Program-made: the position numbers and the translations under genes
The notes under the pieces: generated by a model
Seen by the model: the letters and a program-made list of their open reading frames with translations, nothing else
Told to the model about the DNA's origin: nothing
The model's database searches: none
Shown here: one piece after another, positions 1-6,311 of the stretch
Layout: each line of letters starts with the position of its first letter
How positions within the stretch are numbered: the stretch's first letter is position 1
From: JABIBT01 sp964471565
GTDB taxonomy: Archaea; Nanobdellota; Nanobdellia; SCGC-AAA011-G17; PNOQ01
Length of the DNA: 7,519 nucleotides
NCBI GenBank assembly: GCA_964471565.1
Contig: CAYYFK010000020.1
Coordinates: 1 to 7,519 of the forward strand
Reading direction: 5' to 3'

Positions 1-12
1 ATAAAGGTAACC

Positions 13-20
13 TTTAAATA
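13..20 (+). promoter_or_regulatory. Archaeal TATA box of the first two genes
   Basis: TTTAAATA matches the archaeal TATA/TBP site. Its centre is about 26 nt upstream of position 42-43, so transcription should start just before the GTG at 45 and give an almost leaderless mRNA. The same octamer occurs before the third gene (6283-6290) at a similar distance from that start. Given the 7-nt gap between the first and second genes and no second TATA box there, this promoter probably serves both. Confidence 0.75.
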
Positions 21-44
21 GTTTTATTCTTGTTTTTTATTAAG

Positions 45-431
45 GTGGAAAAAAATAAAAGAGCGTTGATTTTTGCTATTTTTTTGATTATTATTGTAGT
101 TGGTTTAGGGGTTGTAAATTCTTTTTTTGGATGGGTTACTATTGAAATTCCCGAGGTAAATTCTGGAGAGGGAGCAACAACGTATTGTGAAAGTGATAAA
201 GATTGTTTGGATAATGAAGTTTGTTTTGAAGCCTGCGGGGTTTGTGGAAGTCGCTATTGTGATTATGATGGGTGTCAAGGAGGAGATGGAATAGATTGTT
301 GTTCGGAGGGTTTAGGATGCAATTTCTATAGTGAGTGTATGTGTCTTTCATCCTCAATTTTAAAAAGCAGTGATATGGAAGGGGACAAAAATAGTTTTTG
401 GGATAATTTATTTGGTTTATTAAAGGGATGA
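45..431 (+). CDS. Small membrane-anchored cysteine-rich secreted protein
   Basis: I do not recognise a named family. Starting at GTG 45, the product is 128 aa. A short basic N-terminus (EKNKR) is followed by a hydrophobic segment at about residues 7-24, which fits a signal anchor or uncleaved signal peptide with the rest outside the cell. Residues 48-100 hold 12 cysteines, including a CC pair at 85-86, and look like a small disulfide-bonded module. An acidic linker leads to an amphipathic end (residues 117-128, S-F-W-D-N-L-F-G-L-L-K-G) that resembles the end of the giant protein encoded next. A TTG at 30 would extend the frame to 133 aa, but it lies only 10 nt after the TATA box and upstream of the expected transcription start, so GTG 45 is preferred. 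The stop is 7 nt before the next gene, indicating one operon. A role as a surface partner of the giant protein is inference from context. Confidence 0.75.
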   Translation: MEKNKRALIFAIFLIIIVVGLGVVNSFFGWVTIEIPEVNSGEGATTYCESDKDCLDNEVCFEACGVCGSRYCDYDGCQGGDGIDCCSEGLGCNFYSECMCLSSSILKSSDMEGDKNSFWDNLFGLLKG

Positions 432-438
432 TAATAGG

Positions 439-3400
439 ATGGATAAAAGAATAAAGATAATCTGTTTGTTTTGTATGGTTTCTCTATTTTTTTGTATTGA
501 TTTTGCTTTTGCAGATATTGTTTTTGAACCTACCCAGGCATGTTCTTCGGGAGGCTGTTCTGCATATATAGGAGGTTGTAATCCAGGGTCACATTACTAT
601 TCGATTGGTACTGAAATAGCTGTAATTTGGTGTGATGGCGGGGCTTATTTTTATACTGATGATAATATTTGGGCCGAGTATCCTGGAATAGGAGGAACAT
701 TTCAAACTATTTCTGCTGGAATGGATAATGCAGTGGTTGTTACTGAAGATGGGGGAGGGTTCGGAAGAGCATATTCTTATGATTCAACCAGAGGAAGACT
801 TTTAGAAAGTGGTTTTGGAGATCTTTATGGAGGGCCTTACTTTATTTCTACTGGTAGTAGGGTTGCAGTAGTTTCGGATAGCAATGGAAATACTGTATTT
901 TATAGCGGGATTAAAGGAAGATGGTCAGATAGTTATTCTTTAGGTAATGTACAAGATGTTGGAGCAGGAGAAGGATTTGCTGTTGTTATGAGTTCTTATG
1001 GGGGAGATTTGTATGAATCTTTATATAAGGCTTCTTCCGATAGTCTTGAATCTTTTGATACGTATCTGGGGCCAGGATTGGCCCAGTTGGACGTTGCGTA
1101 TGATATTATTGCATATGCAGACACCAGTGGTAATTATAAAGTTCATACTTGTAATTGGGATTGTTTATGTGATGAAAATAATGATGGAATTTTTTCTGAG
1201 GTTATTGGCTCTGGTGGAGGGGATTTTAAGGGTCTTGGTGCTGGAAGAGGATTTGCTATGTTTGTTGCGGATGGAGAAGGTTATTCCCCCAGTACTATAA
1301 AAGTTTTTGATGAAGACTATGGGTCCTATGGGGGATGGACTTCAAGAGAATTTCCTTGGACCAATAATTGGGAAATTTTGGGGCTTGATGTTGGGAAGCA
1401 TATTGCTGGGGTTGTTGTTAGAGACAATAATCCAGATACGGCGGATGTTTATTATTTGTATGATAAAAATTTGGATGATAAATGGTTTGAGGACACCCCT
1501 GGCGAAGGAAATACGCTTCCCTCACTTAATGAGAAATTTGTTTACGATATTGAGGAAAGGTATGTTTTAGCTGGAGACGATAAGGTATCTTTTTCTTCAT
1601 ATGGTGATGGAAGTTATTTGGTGTATGGTTACGATTCTGATTGGGAAGAATTTAAATTTGAAGAAGTTTCTTCTTTTCCCCGGATTGGGCATCTTAGTTA
1701 TGTATCTTGTTTTAATAATCAAGGGAGCATTATCTCTAGTCTTAATTTTGGAGGGTATGCTTTTTCTGATGATCCAATTAACCCTTGGGGGAATGCACCT
1801 TATTCTGATGTGCTTGGTAGATGTGACGGGTATACTTGCTGTGCTTTACCGGATTATGTGCCGGAAGGTAGTTTTGATAATTGGATAACTTCAATATCCC
1901 CAAATATATTTGAGCAAGGAGAATTGACCGAGGGTGTTAATTTGTTGGGAGGAATTTCTTCTAACTTGGAATGTGGTGCTGAAATTGCTAGCGCAGTCTG
2001 GGAAATCCCCGACCCAGATGACTTACAGGATAGAAAGTATATCCTTGATGAAAGTGTTCCTCCAGATAATCTTGTTAGTGATGTGTCTATTCCCACTAGT
2101 ATAGCGAATTCATATCCAATTGGAGAGTATGATGTTGTTTTTTCTGTGAGAGATAGTTATGGTCTTCGAAAAACAGACAGTCTGGGTTTTGAAGTAAGGG
2201 GAGAGACTTCTGGTTCTGAACCCCCAATTTCAAGAATAGTTTCGGTTACCCCCGGTCAAGAAATTTTTAAAGGAGATATTGTGAGTTTGGTTGGAGAAGG
2301 GCTAGATGATGGATGGATTTCTGAAGTGTCTTGGAGAGATGTGGAAGGCAGCATCCTTTCTAGTGATCTTATTTTTGATTTTGATACAAGTTCTTTGGAT
2401 GTAGGTGGCCATGCGATTGAATTTAGAGTTAAAGATAATGATGGCCTTGAGGCTTCTTCTTCTGTAATTATTTATGTTTTTGATAGGCCAACTGCCTCAT
2501 ATTCTTGGGAGAGGGCAGATTTAGGAATTCCTCTTGCTTTGAGGGGGGTTGATGTTTCGGAGGGTGTTGGATATATTATTGGTGATGGAGGGGCTTTTTT
2601 TAAGAAGGAAGGAGGGTATCATTGGCAAGGAGAAATTGCAGGAACTTATAATCAAGATTTTTCTGAATGGGAAGATCCAAGTTGCCCTTCAGGATTATGT
2701 GTTCCGGAGGGATGGTCCTTCACTTCCGCTATTTATGTTGATGATAGATCTGTTACTAACCAAGATTTAGAATTGTTTACTGCAGAAGGTGGGTCGGCAG
2801 CATATGCATTTCAATCCTTGGCAGTTTATGCTGGTTCAGAATATACTCTTAGTGGCAGGGCTTTTACCGAGTATAAACCTGCTGAACAATCTGATGGATT
2901 TTGCTCTAATGATGGAGATTCAATTCCTCTTCCTTGTCCTTGTTGTTATTGTTTTGATAATCCTGAGGAAGAATGTATTTTTAATATGGACGGATGTTTT
3001 GATGCGATAGGTGGAGATTATCCGGTTGATTGTTTTGATGATTGTTCTGTTGAAGGTTGTGAGGGTCAGCCTTGTGGTGAGAATATGATTTGTGATTTGG
3101 GGGAATGTATATTGGACTGTTCTGGAGAATTGTCTGAGTGTAATGGGGAATGTGTAGATACTGATACTGATGAAAATAATTGTGGGAGTTGCAATATCCC
3201 TTGCGGTAGTGACGAGATTTGTTTGAATGGGATTTGTCTAGTTTCTGAAGATTTAGAATGTTATGGCAACTGTTACCTGGGCGATTGTGAAGGAGAGGTT
3301 TGTGATGTAGGGGGTCAGATTTGTATCGATGAATATTGTTCTTGTCCTCTTGGTTTGACTGATTGTAGTGGTGATTGTGTGGATTGGATGACTGATGAAG

Positions 3401-6270
3401 ATAATTGTGGAGAGTGCAACTTTCCTTGTTCAATGGGTTATGTTTGTGAGCAAGGAGATTGTGTACCCATACAAGATGAGGAAGAATGTCCTGGAGAAGA
3501 TGCGTGTGGATATTGTATGTGGGAAGAAGGTTCTTCTCCCGAAGAATATGGGGAAGATTGGAGAGTTGAAGTTCATGGCCCGGGTGGTCTGATTGCAGAA
3601 GCACATGGAGAGAATTTAGATTGGGAAGAATTTGAACTTAATTTTGTTGCAAATTCTCCTTTTGTAGAGATACGTTTGTATCCTGATGTTTATTATGCCC
3701 CAACAGAATATCTTCTGAACCATTATGATGATATTTCTTTGGAAATTAGTGATGCCTCTGTTTTATTTCATTCTCCAGGGGAGATGGATTTATCTGCTGT
3801 GTCTTCTGTAAGTGGAGAAGAGGCATGGGTTTCTGGGAATTCATTGGTAGAATCTCCTTCGAAAATATATAAAACTTCCGATGGTGGATCTACTTGGGAA
3901 GAAAAATTTACGTCGGGTAATCCTCCTGGACCAGATACTTGGATTACGGATTTAGACACCTTTCAGAGAGAAGGCCAAGAAAATATAGGGGTAGCTTTTA
4001 TTGCTAATTATGTTTCTGCTGGAGCAGATTCTGCACATTTATTTTTTTCTGAGAGTGAGTTTGCTGAATATCCTATCCACAAAGAGACCTCTAGTTCTGG
4101 AGAGCTTTTTGGATTGGATTGTATCGATATAGATCCGAATAATTCACGCTGTTATGCTTCTTTTGATGATTCAGGATTTGATCCCGGAATTTTTGCTAAA
4201 TACCGATATTGGGGATCAGGAATTTGGGATTGGTTTTCATATTTTGATGGAGGACAGGAGCGGCCCCGTTTGCCAATTCATGATTTAGAATTTACTCGAC
4301 ATTATGAAGGGTGGGCTGTTGGAAAGCCTCGACCCTCTGCGAATCCTCCAATATCCGGGGTTTGGATGACGGGAGATGGAGGGGAGACATGGCATATGAA
4401 AGATATACCTTATCTTCATCATAATGGAAAGAACCTTTATGCAGTTAACTTTTTAGATAGGGATAGGGGAGTTATTGTTGGAGAAGATGGAATAATTTTA
4501 ACTACAAATGATAGAGGTAACCATTGGAATTTAGAGAGTCATTGTTTGTATGGGACTTGTCCTGATCTTTATGATGTTTTTTATGTAAGTGATGAAGAAA
4601 TATATGCGGTTGGTCAGTATGGTTCTTTGTATAGTGTAACTCCTAATTCTCCCCCACAAATAATTATTGATCTTGTTAGTGGAGCGGAAACTGACCCGGA
4701 TGTTCCTCCCGACTTTGTTACTGATAAATATGTGGAGGAGGAGCAAGTGAATAATCTTGTTATAGGAAGTTTTGTTGAGGATGAGAGTGAAAATTTGGAG
4801 TATAAATGGGAGATTACAAATAGAGCAGGAGGATGGAATGTTATATCTGAAGATGAGCAATTGGATATTTCTCCAGGCTATTTAATAAATCATCATGATA
4901 TTGGGCCGGGAATCCATTGGATTAGATTAAAAGTTTCTGATGATGCGGAAATTCCCTTGGAAGGGGTTAGTGATAGTGTTGCTATTCGATTTAAACCGGC
5001 TGTACCGATTGCTCCGCCCGAACCAGTAATGGAGGTTGTTTTAAATCCTTCAGTGGAAGTTGTTCAAGAGAGTTGTGATGAAAGTGATTATAGTTGTTTC
5101 AATGGTTGTCAGGTGTTTGAGTATTCTGGTGAGGGGAGTGATCCGGAAGATGGAGGATGGATAGAGGGCCATTCTTGGATGATGAAAGAACTAGAGGAAG
5201 GGGAAGAGATTTTGGTTGGAGATTCTTCTTCTGGAACATTTTCTGGAAAGCAGCTAGTTCCTGGGGGATGGACTGATTCGTTTTTAAATTATAATTTATT
5301 GTATGAAGTTCAAGACGATGATGAACTTTGGAGTGACTCTGCTGTTGGAGGGTTTAGATTAGTAAATTCAAATTTACCCAATTATGGAGAATTTTGTACT
5401 GAATATTGTTGTGGAGAAGGTGAAGAATGTTATAATCCTGATTATTATTCTAGTCCATCTGGTATTTGGGCAGGGGAAAATGTTAAGGATTATGGAGGAG
5501 GTTTTGATTTCCGGAGGGGTTGTTGTGGAGACGATCTTGGAGAATATTTTAAGATTGGAAGTGAAGGAGTTGCAAAATGTTGTGATGCTTCCCATTATAC
5601 TGTTATAACTTCGAATGGATGTTATTATGAAGGCGGGGGTTCATGTTTCCTTGCAGGAACTAAAATATTGATGGCGGATGGCTCCGAAAAAAAGATAGAA
5701 GATGTTCAAGTTGGAGATTTTGTAATTGGTAAGGATGGCAAATCAGAAGTTTATGAGTTGGAAAGTCCAATTAGAGAAGGATATTATTTGATTACATTTG
5801 AAGATGGTTCAGAATTAAAAGTAACTAATGAACATCCAATTTATGCAAGAAAAGGGAAAATTAAGGGATGGTCTTCTATAATTCCTGAAGCAACTTGGGA
5901 AGATGCAAAGATGGATGTAGATAAATTAACTGAAGAAAGTGAAGTATTAACAATTGATGGATGGAGAGATATAGAAAAAATAGAATACTTTGAAGGAAAA
6001 ATACAAACTTATAATTTAAAATCTGTTGAAGGAAGCACGTTCTATGCAGGGGGTGTTCTTGTGCATAATAAGCCCCCTCATATGGCAGTTGATTTTATTG
6101 GGGGCGAGGAACCTGGAGACGAAGGAAATCCTCCTGAGGATGAAAATGAATCGGAGATTCCGTTAAATGAATCTAGCTTAAATGAGACGATCGTAAAGAT
6201 TAGTGATAAAGAAAAACCGAAGTTTAGTCCCCGTTCTATCTGGGAGAGGATTTTTGATATTTTGTTTTAG
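439..6270 (+). CDS. Giant secreted multidomain surface protein with C-terminal Hint (intein-like) domain
   Basis: The product is 1943 aa. The signal peptide is residues 1-25 (cleavage likely at AFA/DIV). Apparent domains: beta-propeller-like repeats about 51-445 with a possible Ca-binding loop at 245-250 (DENNDG); PKD/Ig-like domains about 480-590 and 595-685 (second ends with VKDNDG); YCF48/BNR-like blades about 690-733 and 1106-1400 with Asp-box motifs near W1153, W1318 and W1363; a jelly-roll CBM-like domain split over 736-817 and 1031-1105; a cysteine-rich insert 818-1030; PKD/Ig-like domains about 1404-1645; a CC-motif cysteine region 1650-1735; a Hint domain 1736-1877; an acidic tail 1878-1943. 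The sequence is strongly acidic and lysine-poor except in the Hint domain. It probably acts at the cell surface in adhesion or glycan binding, and processes its own C-terminus; both roles are inferred. The ATG follows the previous stop by 7 nt with only a weak purine run (422-428) as ribosome site, so translational coupling is likely. No frameshift is visible. Confidence 0.9.
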   Translation: MDKRIKIICLFCMVSLFFCIDFAFADIVFEPTQACSSGGCSAYIGGCNPGSHYYSIGTEIAVIWCDGGAYFYTDDNIWAEYPGIGGTFQTISAGMDNAVVVTEDGGGFGRAYSYDSTRGRLLESGFGDLYGGPYFISTGSRVAVVSDSNGNTVFYSGIKGRWSDSYSLGNVQDVGAGEGFAVVMSSYGGDLYESLYKASSDSLESFDTYLGPGLAQLDVAYDIIAYADTSGNYKVHTCNWDCLCDENNDGIFSEVIGSGGGDFKGLGAGRGFAMFVADGEGYSPSTIKVFDEDYGSYGGWTSREFPWTNNWEILGLDVGKHIAGVVVRDNNPDTADVYYLYDKNLDDKWFEDTPGEGNTLPSLNEKFVYDIEERYVLAGDDKVSFSSYGDGSYLVYGYDSDWEEFKFEEVSSFPRIGHLSYVSCFNNQGSIISSLNFGGYAFSDDPINPWGNAPYSDVLGRCDGYTCCALPDYVPEGSFDNWITSISPNIFEQGELTEGVNLLGGISSNLECGAEIASAVWEIPDPDDLQDRKYILDESVPPDNLVSDVSIPTSIANSYPIGEYDVVFSVRDSYGLRKTDSLGFEVRGETSGSEPPISRIVSVTPGQEIFKGDIVSLVGEGLDDGWISEVSWRDVEGSILSSDLIFDFDTSSLDVGGHAIEFRVKDNDGLEASSSVIIYVFDRPTASYSWERADLGIPLALRGVDVSEGVGYIIGDGGAFFKKEGGYHWQGEIAGTYNQDFSEWEDPSCPSGLCVPEGWSFTSAIYVDDRSVTNQDLELFTAEGGSAAYAFQSLAVYAGSEYTLSGRAFTEYKPAEQSDGFCSNDGDSIPLPCPCCYCFDNPEEECIFNMDGCFDAIGGDYPVDCFDDCSVEGCEGQPCGENMICDLGECILDCSGELSECNGECVDTDTDENNCGSCNIPCGSDEICLNGICLVSEDLECYGNCYLGDCEGEVCDVGGQICIDEYCSCPLGLTDCSGDCVDWMTDEDNCGECNFPCSMGYVCEQGDCVPIQDEEECPGEDACGYCMWEEGSSPEEYGEDWRVEVHGPGGLIAEAHGENLDWEEFELNFVANSPFVEIRLYPDVYYAPTEYLLNHYDDISLEISDASVLFHSPGEMDLSAVSSVSGEEAWVSGNSLVESPSKIYKTSDGGSTWEEKFTSGNPPGPDTWITDLDTFQREGQENIGVAFIANYVSAGADSAHLFFSESEFAEYPIHKETSSSGELFGLDCIDIDPNNSRCYASFDDSGFDPGIFAKYRYWGSGIWDWFSYFDGGQERPRLPIHDLEFTRHYEGWAVGKPRPSANPPISGVWMTGDGGETWHMKDIPYLHHNGKNLYAVNFLDRDRGVIVGEDGIILTTNDRGNHWNLESHCLYGTCPDLYDVFYVSDEEIYAVGQYGSLYSVTPNSPPQIIIDLVSGAETDPDVPPDFVTDKYVEEEQVNNLVIGSFVEDESENLEYKWEITNRAGGWNVISEDEQLDISPGYLINHHDIGPGIHWIRLKVSDDAEIPLEGVSDSVAIRFKPAVPIAPPEPVMEVVLNPSVEVVQESCDESDYSCFNGCQVFEYSGEGSDPEDGGWIEGHSWMMKELEEGEEILVGDSSSGTFSGKQLVPGGWTDSFLNYNLLYEVQDDDELWSDSAVGGFRLVNSNLPNYGEFCTEYCCGEGEECYNPDYYSSPSGIWAGENVKDYGGGFDFRRGCCGDDLGEYFKIGSEGVAKCCDASHYTVITSNGCYYEGGGSCFLAGTKILMADGSEKKIEDVQVGDFVIGKDGKSEVYELESPIREGYYLITFEDGSELKVTNEHPIYARKGKIKGWSSIIPEATWEDAKMDVDKLTEESEVLTIDGWRDIEKIEYFEGKIQTYNLKSVEGSTFYAGGVLVHNKPPHMAVDFIGGEEPGDEGNPPEDENESEIPLNESSLNETIVKISDKEKPKFSPRSIWERIFDILF
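589..1773 (+). other. N-terminal beta-propeller-like repeat region of the giant protein
   Basis: Residues about 51-445 contain 7-8 degenerate units of roughly 40-50 aa. Each has a hydrophobic strand of the AVV or IAY kind followed by a turn with D/N/G, then a Y/F-rich strand, often a W, and an ending like GAG (for example AVVVTEDGGG, VAVVSDSNGN, FAVVMSSYGG, IIAYADTSGN). Unit starts fall near residues 58, 96, 141, 179, 222, 271 and 322. Pattern and spacing suit a propeller, but no specific family was recognised. DENNDG at 245-250 lies in a cysteine-containing loop (C238, C242, C244) and resembles a calcium-binding loop. Confidence 0.5.
1876..2493 (+). other. Two tandem PKD/Ig-like domains
   Basis: Residues about 480-590 and 595-685 each end in the beta-strand pattern typical of PKD-type domains: GEYDVVFSVRDSYG in the first, GGHAIEFRVKDNDG in the second. 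Such domains are usually rigid spacers or binding modules in extracellular proteins. A second PKD-like pair occurs at residues 1404-1645 (nt 4648-5373), with SDPEDG and VQDDDELWSD as its clearest motifs. Confidence 0.6.
3043..3240 (+). repeat. Cysteine-rich duplication, copy A
   Basis: Residues 869-934. The cysteines at 901, 905, 915, 918, 922, 928 and 933 have the same spacing as those in copy B. The upstream cysteines at 869, 874, 879, 885 and 890 pair with copy B with an offset of 76-77. Confidence 0.75.
3271..3465 (+). repeat. Cysteine-rich duplication, copy B
   Basis: Residues 945-1009. Cysteines at 976, 980, 990, 993, 997, 1003 and 1008 are each exactly 75 residues after those of copy A, and VD, TDE, NCG and the C-N-x-P-C core are shared. 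The DNA of the two copies has diverged, so this is an old protein-level duplication rather than a recent repeat. Confidence 0.75.
3754..4638 (+). other. YCF48/BNR-like beta-propeller with Asp-box motifs
   Basis: Residues about 1106-1400 contain repeated pairs of a G-x-A/V-x-G strand and an Asp box: KTSDGGSTW (1145-1153), MTGDGGETW (1310-1318) and TTNDRGNHW (1355-1363), preceded by EEAWVSGN, EGWAVGK and GVIVGEDG. EIYAVGQYGS near 1387-1396 is a further half blade. A degenerate first blade lies far upstream at residues 690-733 (GYIIGDGGAF, KKEGGYHW), on the other side of the jelly-roll insert. These propellers usually bind ligands or proteins; no enzymatic residue set was identified. Confidence 0.7.
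5644..6069 (+). other. Hint (hedgehog/intein-type) self-processing domain, BIL-like
   Basis: Residues 1736-1877 (142 aa). Block A is C1736-F-L-A-G-T-K-I followed by MADGS and IEDVQVGD. Block B is VTNEHP, with T1796 and H1799 in the T-x-x-H arrangement. The end is GGVLVHN with H1876 and N1877. There is no room for a homing endonuclease. The residue after N1877 is Lys, not Cys/Ser/Thr, so ordinary splicing is not expected. The family is known for cleavage at the first Cys and Asn cyclisation at the end, or transfer of the N-terminal part to a nucleophile. Lysine is 14 of 142 residues here against 37 of the 1735 before it, so the module stands apart in composition. Confidence 0.9.
6070..6267 (+). 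other. Post-Hint acidic tail with three sequons and amphipathic end
   Basis: Residues 1878-1943. An acidic, Pro-containing stretch is followed by N1903-E-S, N1910-E-S and N1915-E-T, then a basic patch (DKEKPKFSPR) and the end S-I-W-E-R-I-F-D-I-L-F. Hydrophobic residues recur every 3-4 positions, as in an amphipathic helix. There is no LPXTG or PGF-CTERM-type motif. A role in sorting or membrane attachment is inferred. Confidence 0.55.
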
Positions 6271-6275
6271 TTTTT
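6265..6275 (+). terminator. Possible oligo-T terminator after the giant gene
   Basis: TTTTAGTTTTT spans the stop codon (6268-6270) and the next five bases. Archaeal transcription often ends at such T-runs on the non-template strand without a hairpin. It overlaps the upstream part of the next promoter, so it is only weakly supported. Confidence 0.35.
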
Positions 6276-6282
6276 AGAAACT

Positions 6283-6290
6283 TTTAAATA
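6283..6290 (+). promoter_or_regulatory. Archaeal TATA box of the RHS gene
   Basis: TTTAAATA ends 21 nt before the ATG at 6312, and its centre is about 26 nt from that ATG. Transcription is therefore expected to begin at or next to the start codon (leaderless). A purine-rich AGAAA lies just upstream in the position of a TFB recognition element. The gene is thus transcribed separately from the operon upstream. Confidence 0.8.
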
Positions 6291-6311
6291 GATACTTTTA
6301 GAATCTTTGGT

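Larger units (their letters stand above)
2890..3528 (+). other. Cysteine-rich insert with Stig1-like modules
   Basis: Residues about 818-1030 are dense in cysteine and lack lysine. Two modules match the pattern C-x3-C-V-D-x8-C-G-x-C-x3-C-x5-C-x4-C, like Stig1-type repeats of plants and myxobacterial lipoproteins. The block sits between two halves of a jelly-roll-like domain: NQDFSEW to YTLSGRAFTEY upstream, and WEEFELNF to YDDISLEI downstream. It is therefore best read as an insertion into a surface loop of that domain. Confidence 0.6.

Noticed and set aside
30..44. TTG at 30 as start of the first gene
   Set aside because: It is too close to the TATA box and would lie upstream of the expected transcript start.
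998..1888. Three + strand open frames of 87-100 codons in another frame
   Set aside because: They are shadows of the giant gene; their Leu/Ile/Met-rich translations carry no domain signal and the main frame is continuous.
2981..3604. 207-codon open frame on the minus strand
   Set aside because: It lies wholly opposite the cysteine-rich part of the giant gene, its His/Asn/Leu-rich translation is the usual mirror of TGT/GAT/GGA-rich coding DNA, and it has no promoter.
5644..6069. A true protein-splicing intein
   Set aside because: The residue after the terminal HN is Lys, so there is no +1 nucleophile, and the flanks do not form an interrupted conserved enzyme. A BIL-like or processing Hint domain fits better.
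6070..6267. LPXTG sortase or PGF-CTERM archaeosortase signal at the end of the giant protein
   Set aside because: No LPXTG or PGF motif and no long hydrophobic helix followed by a basic end is present.
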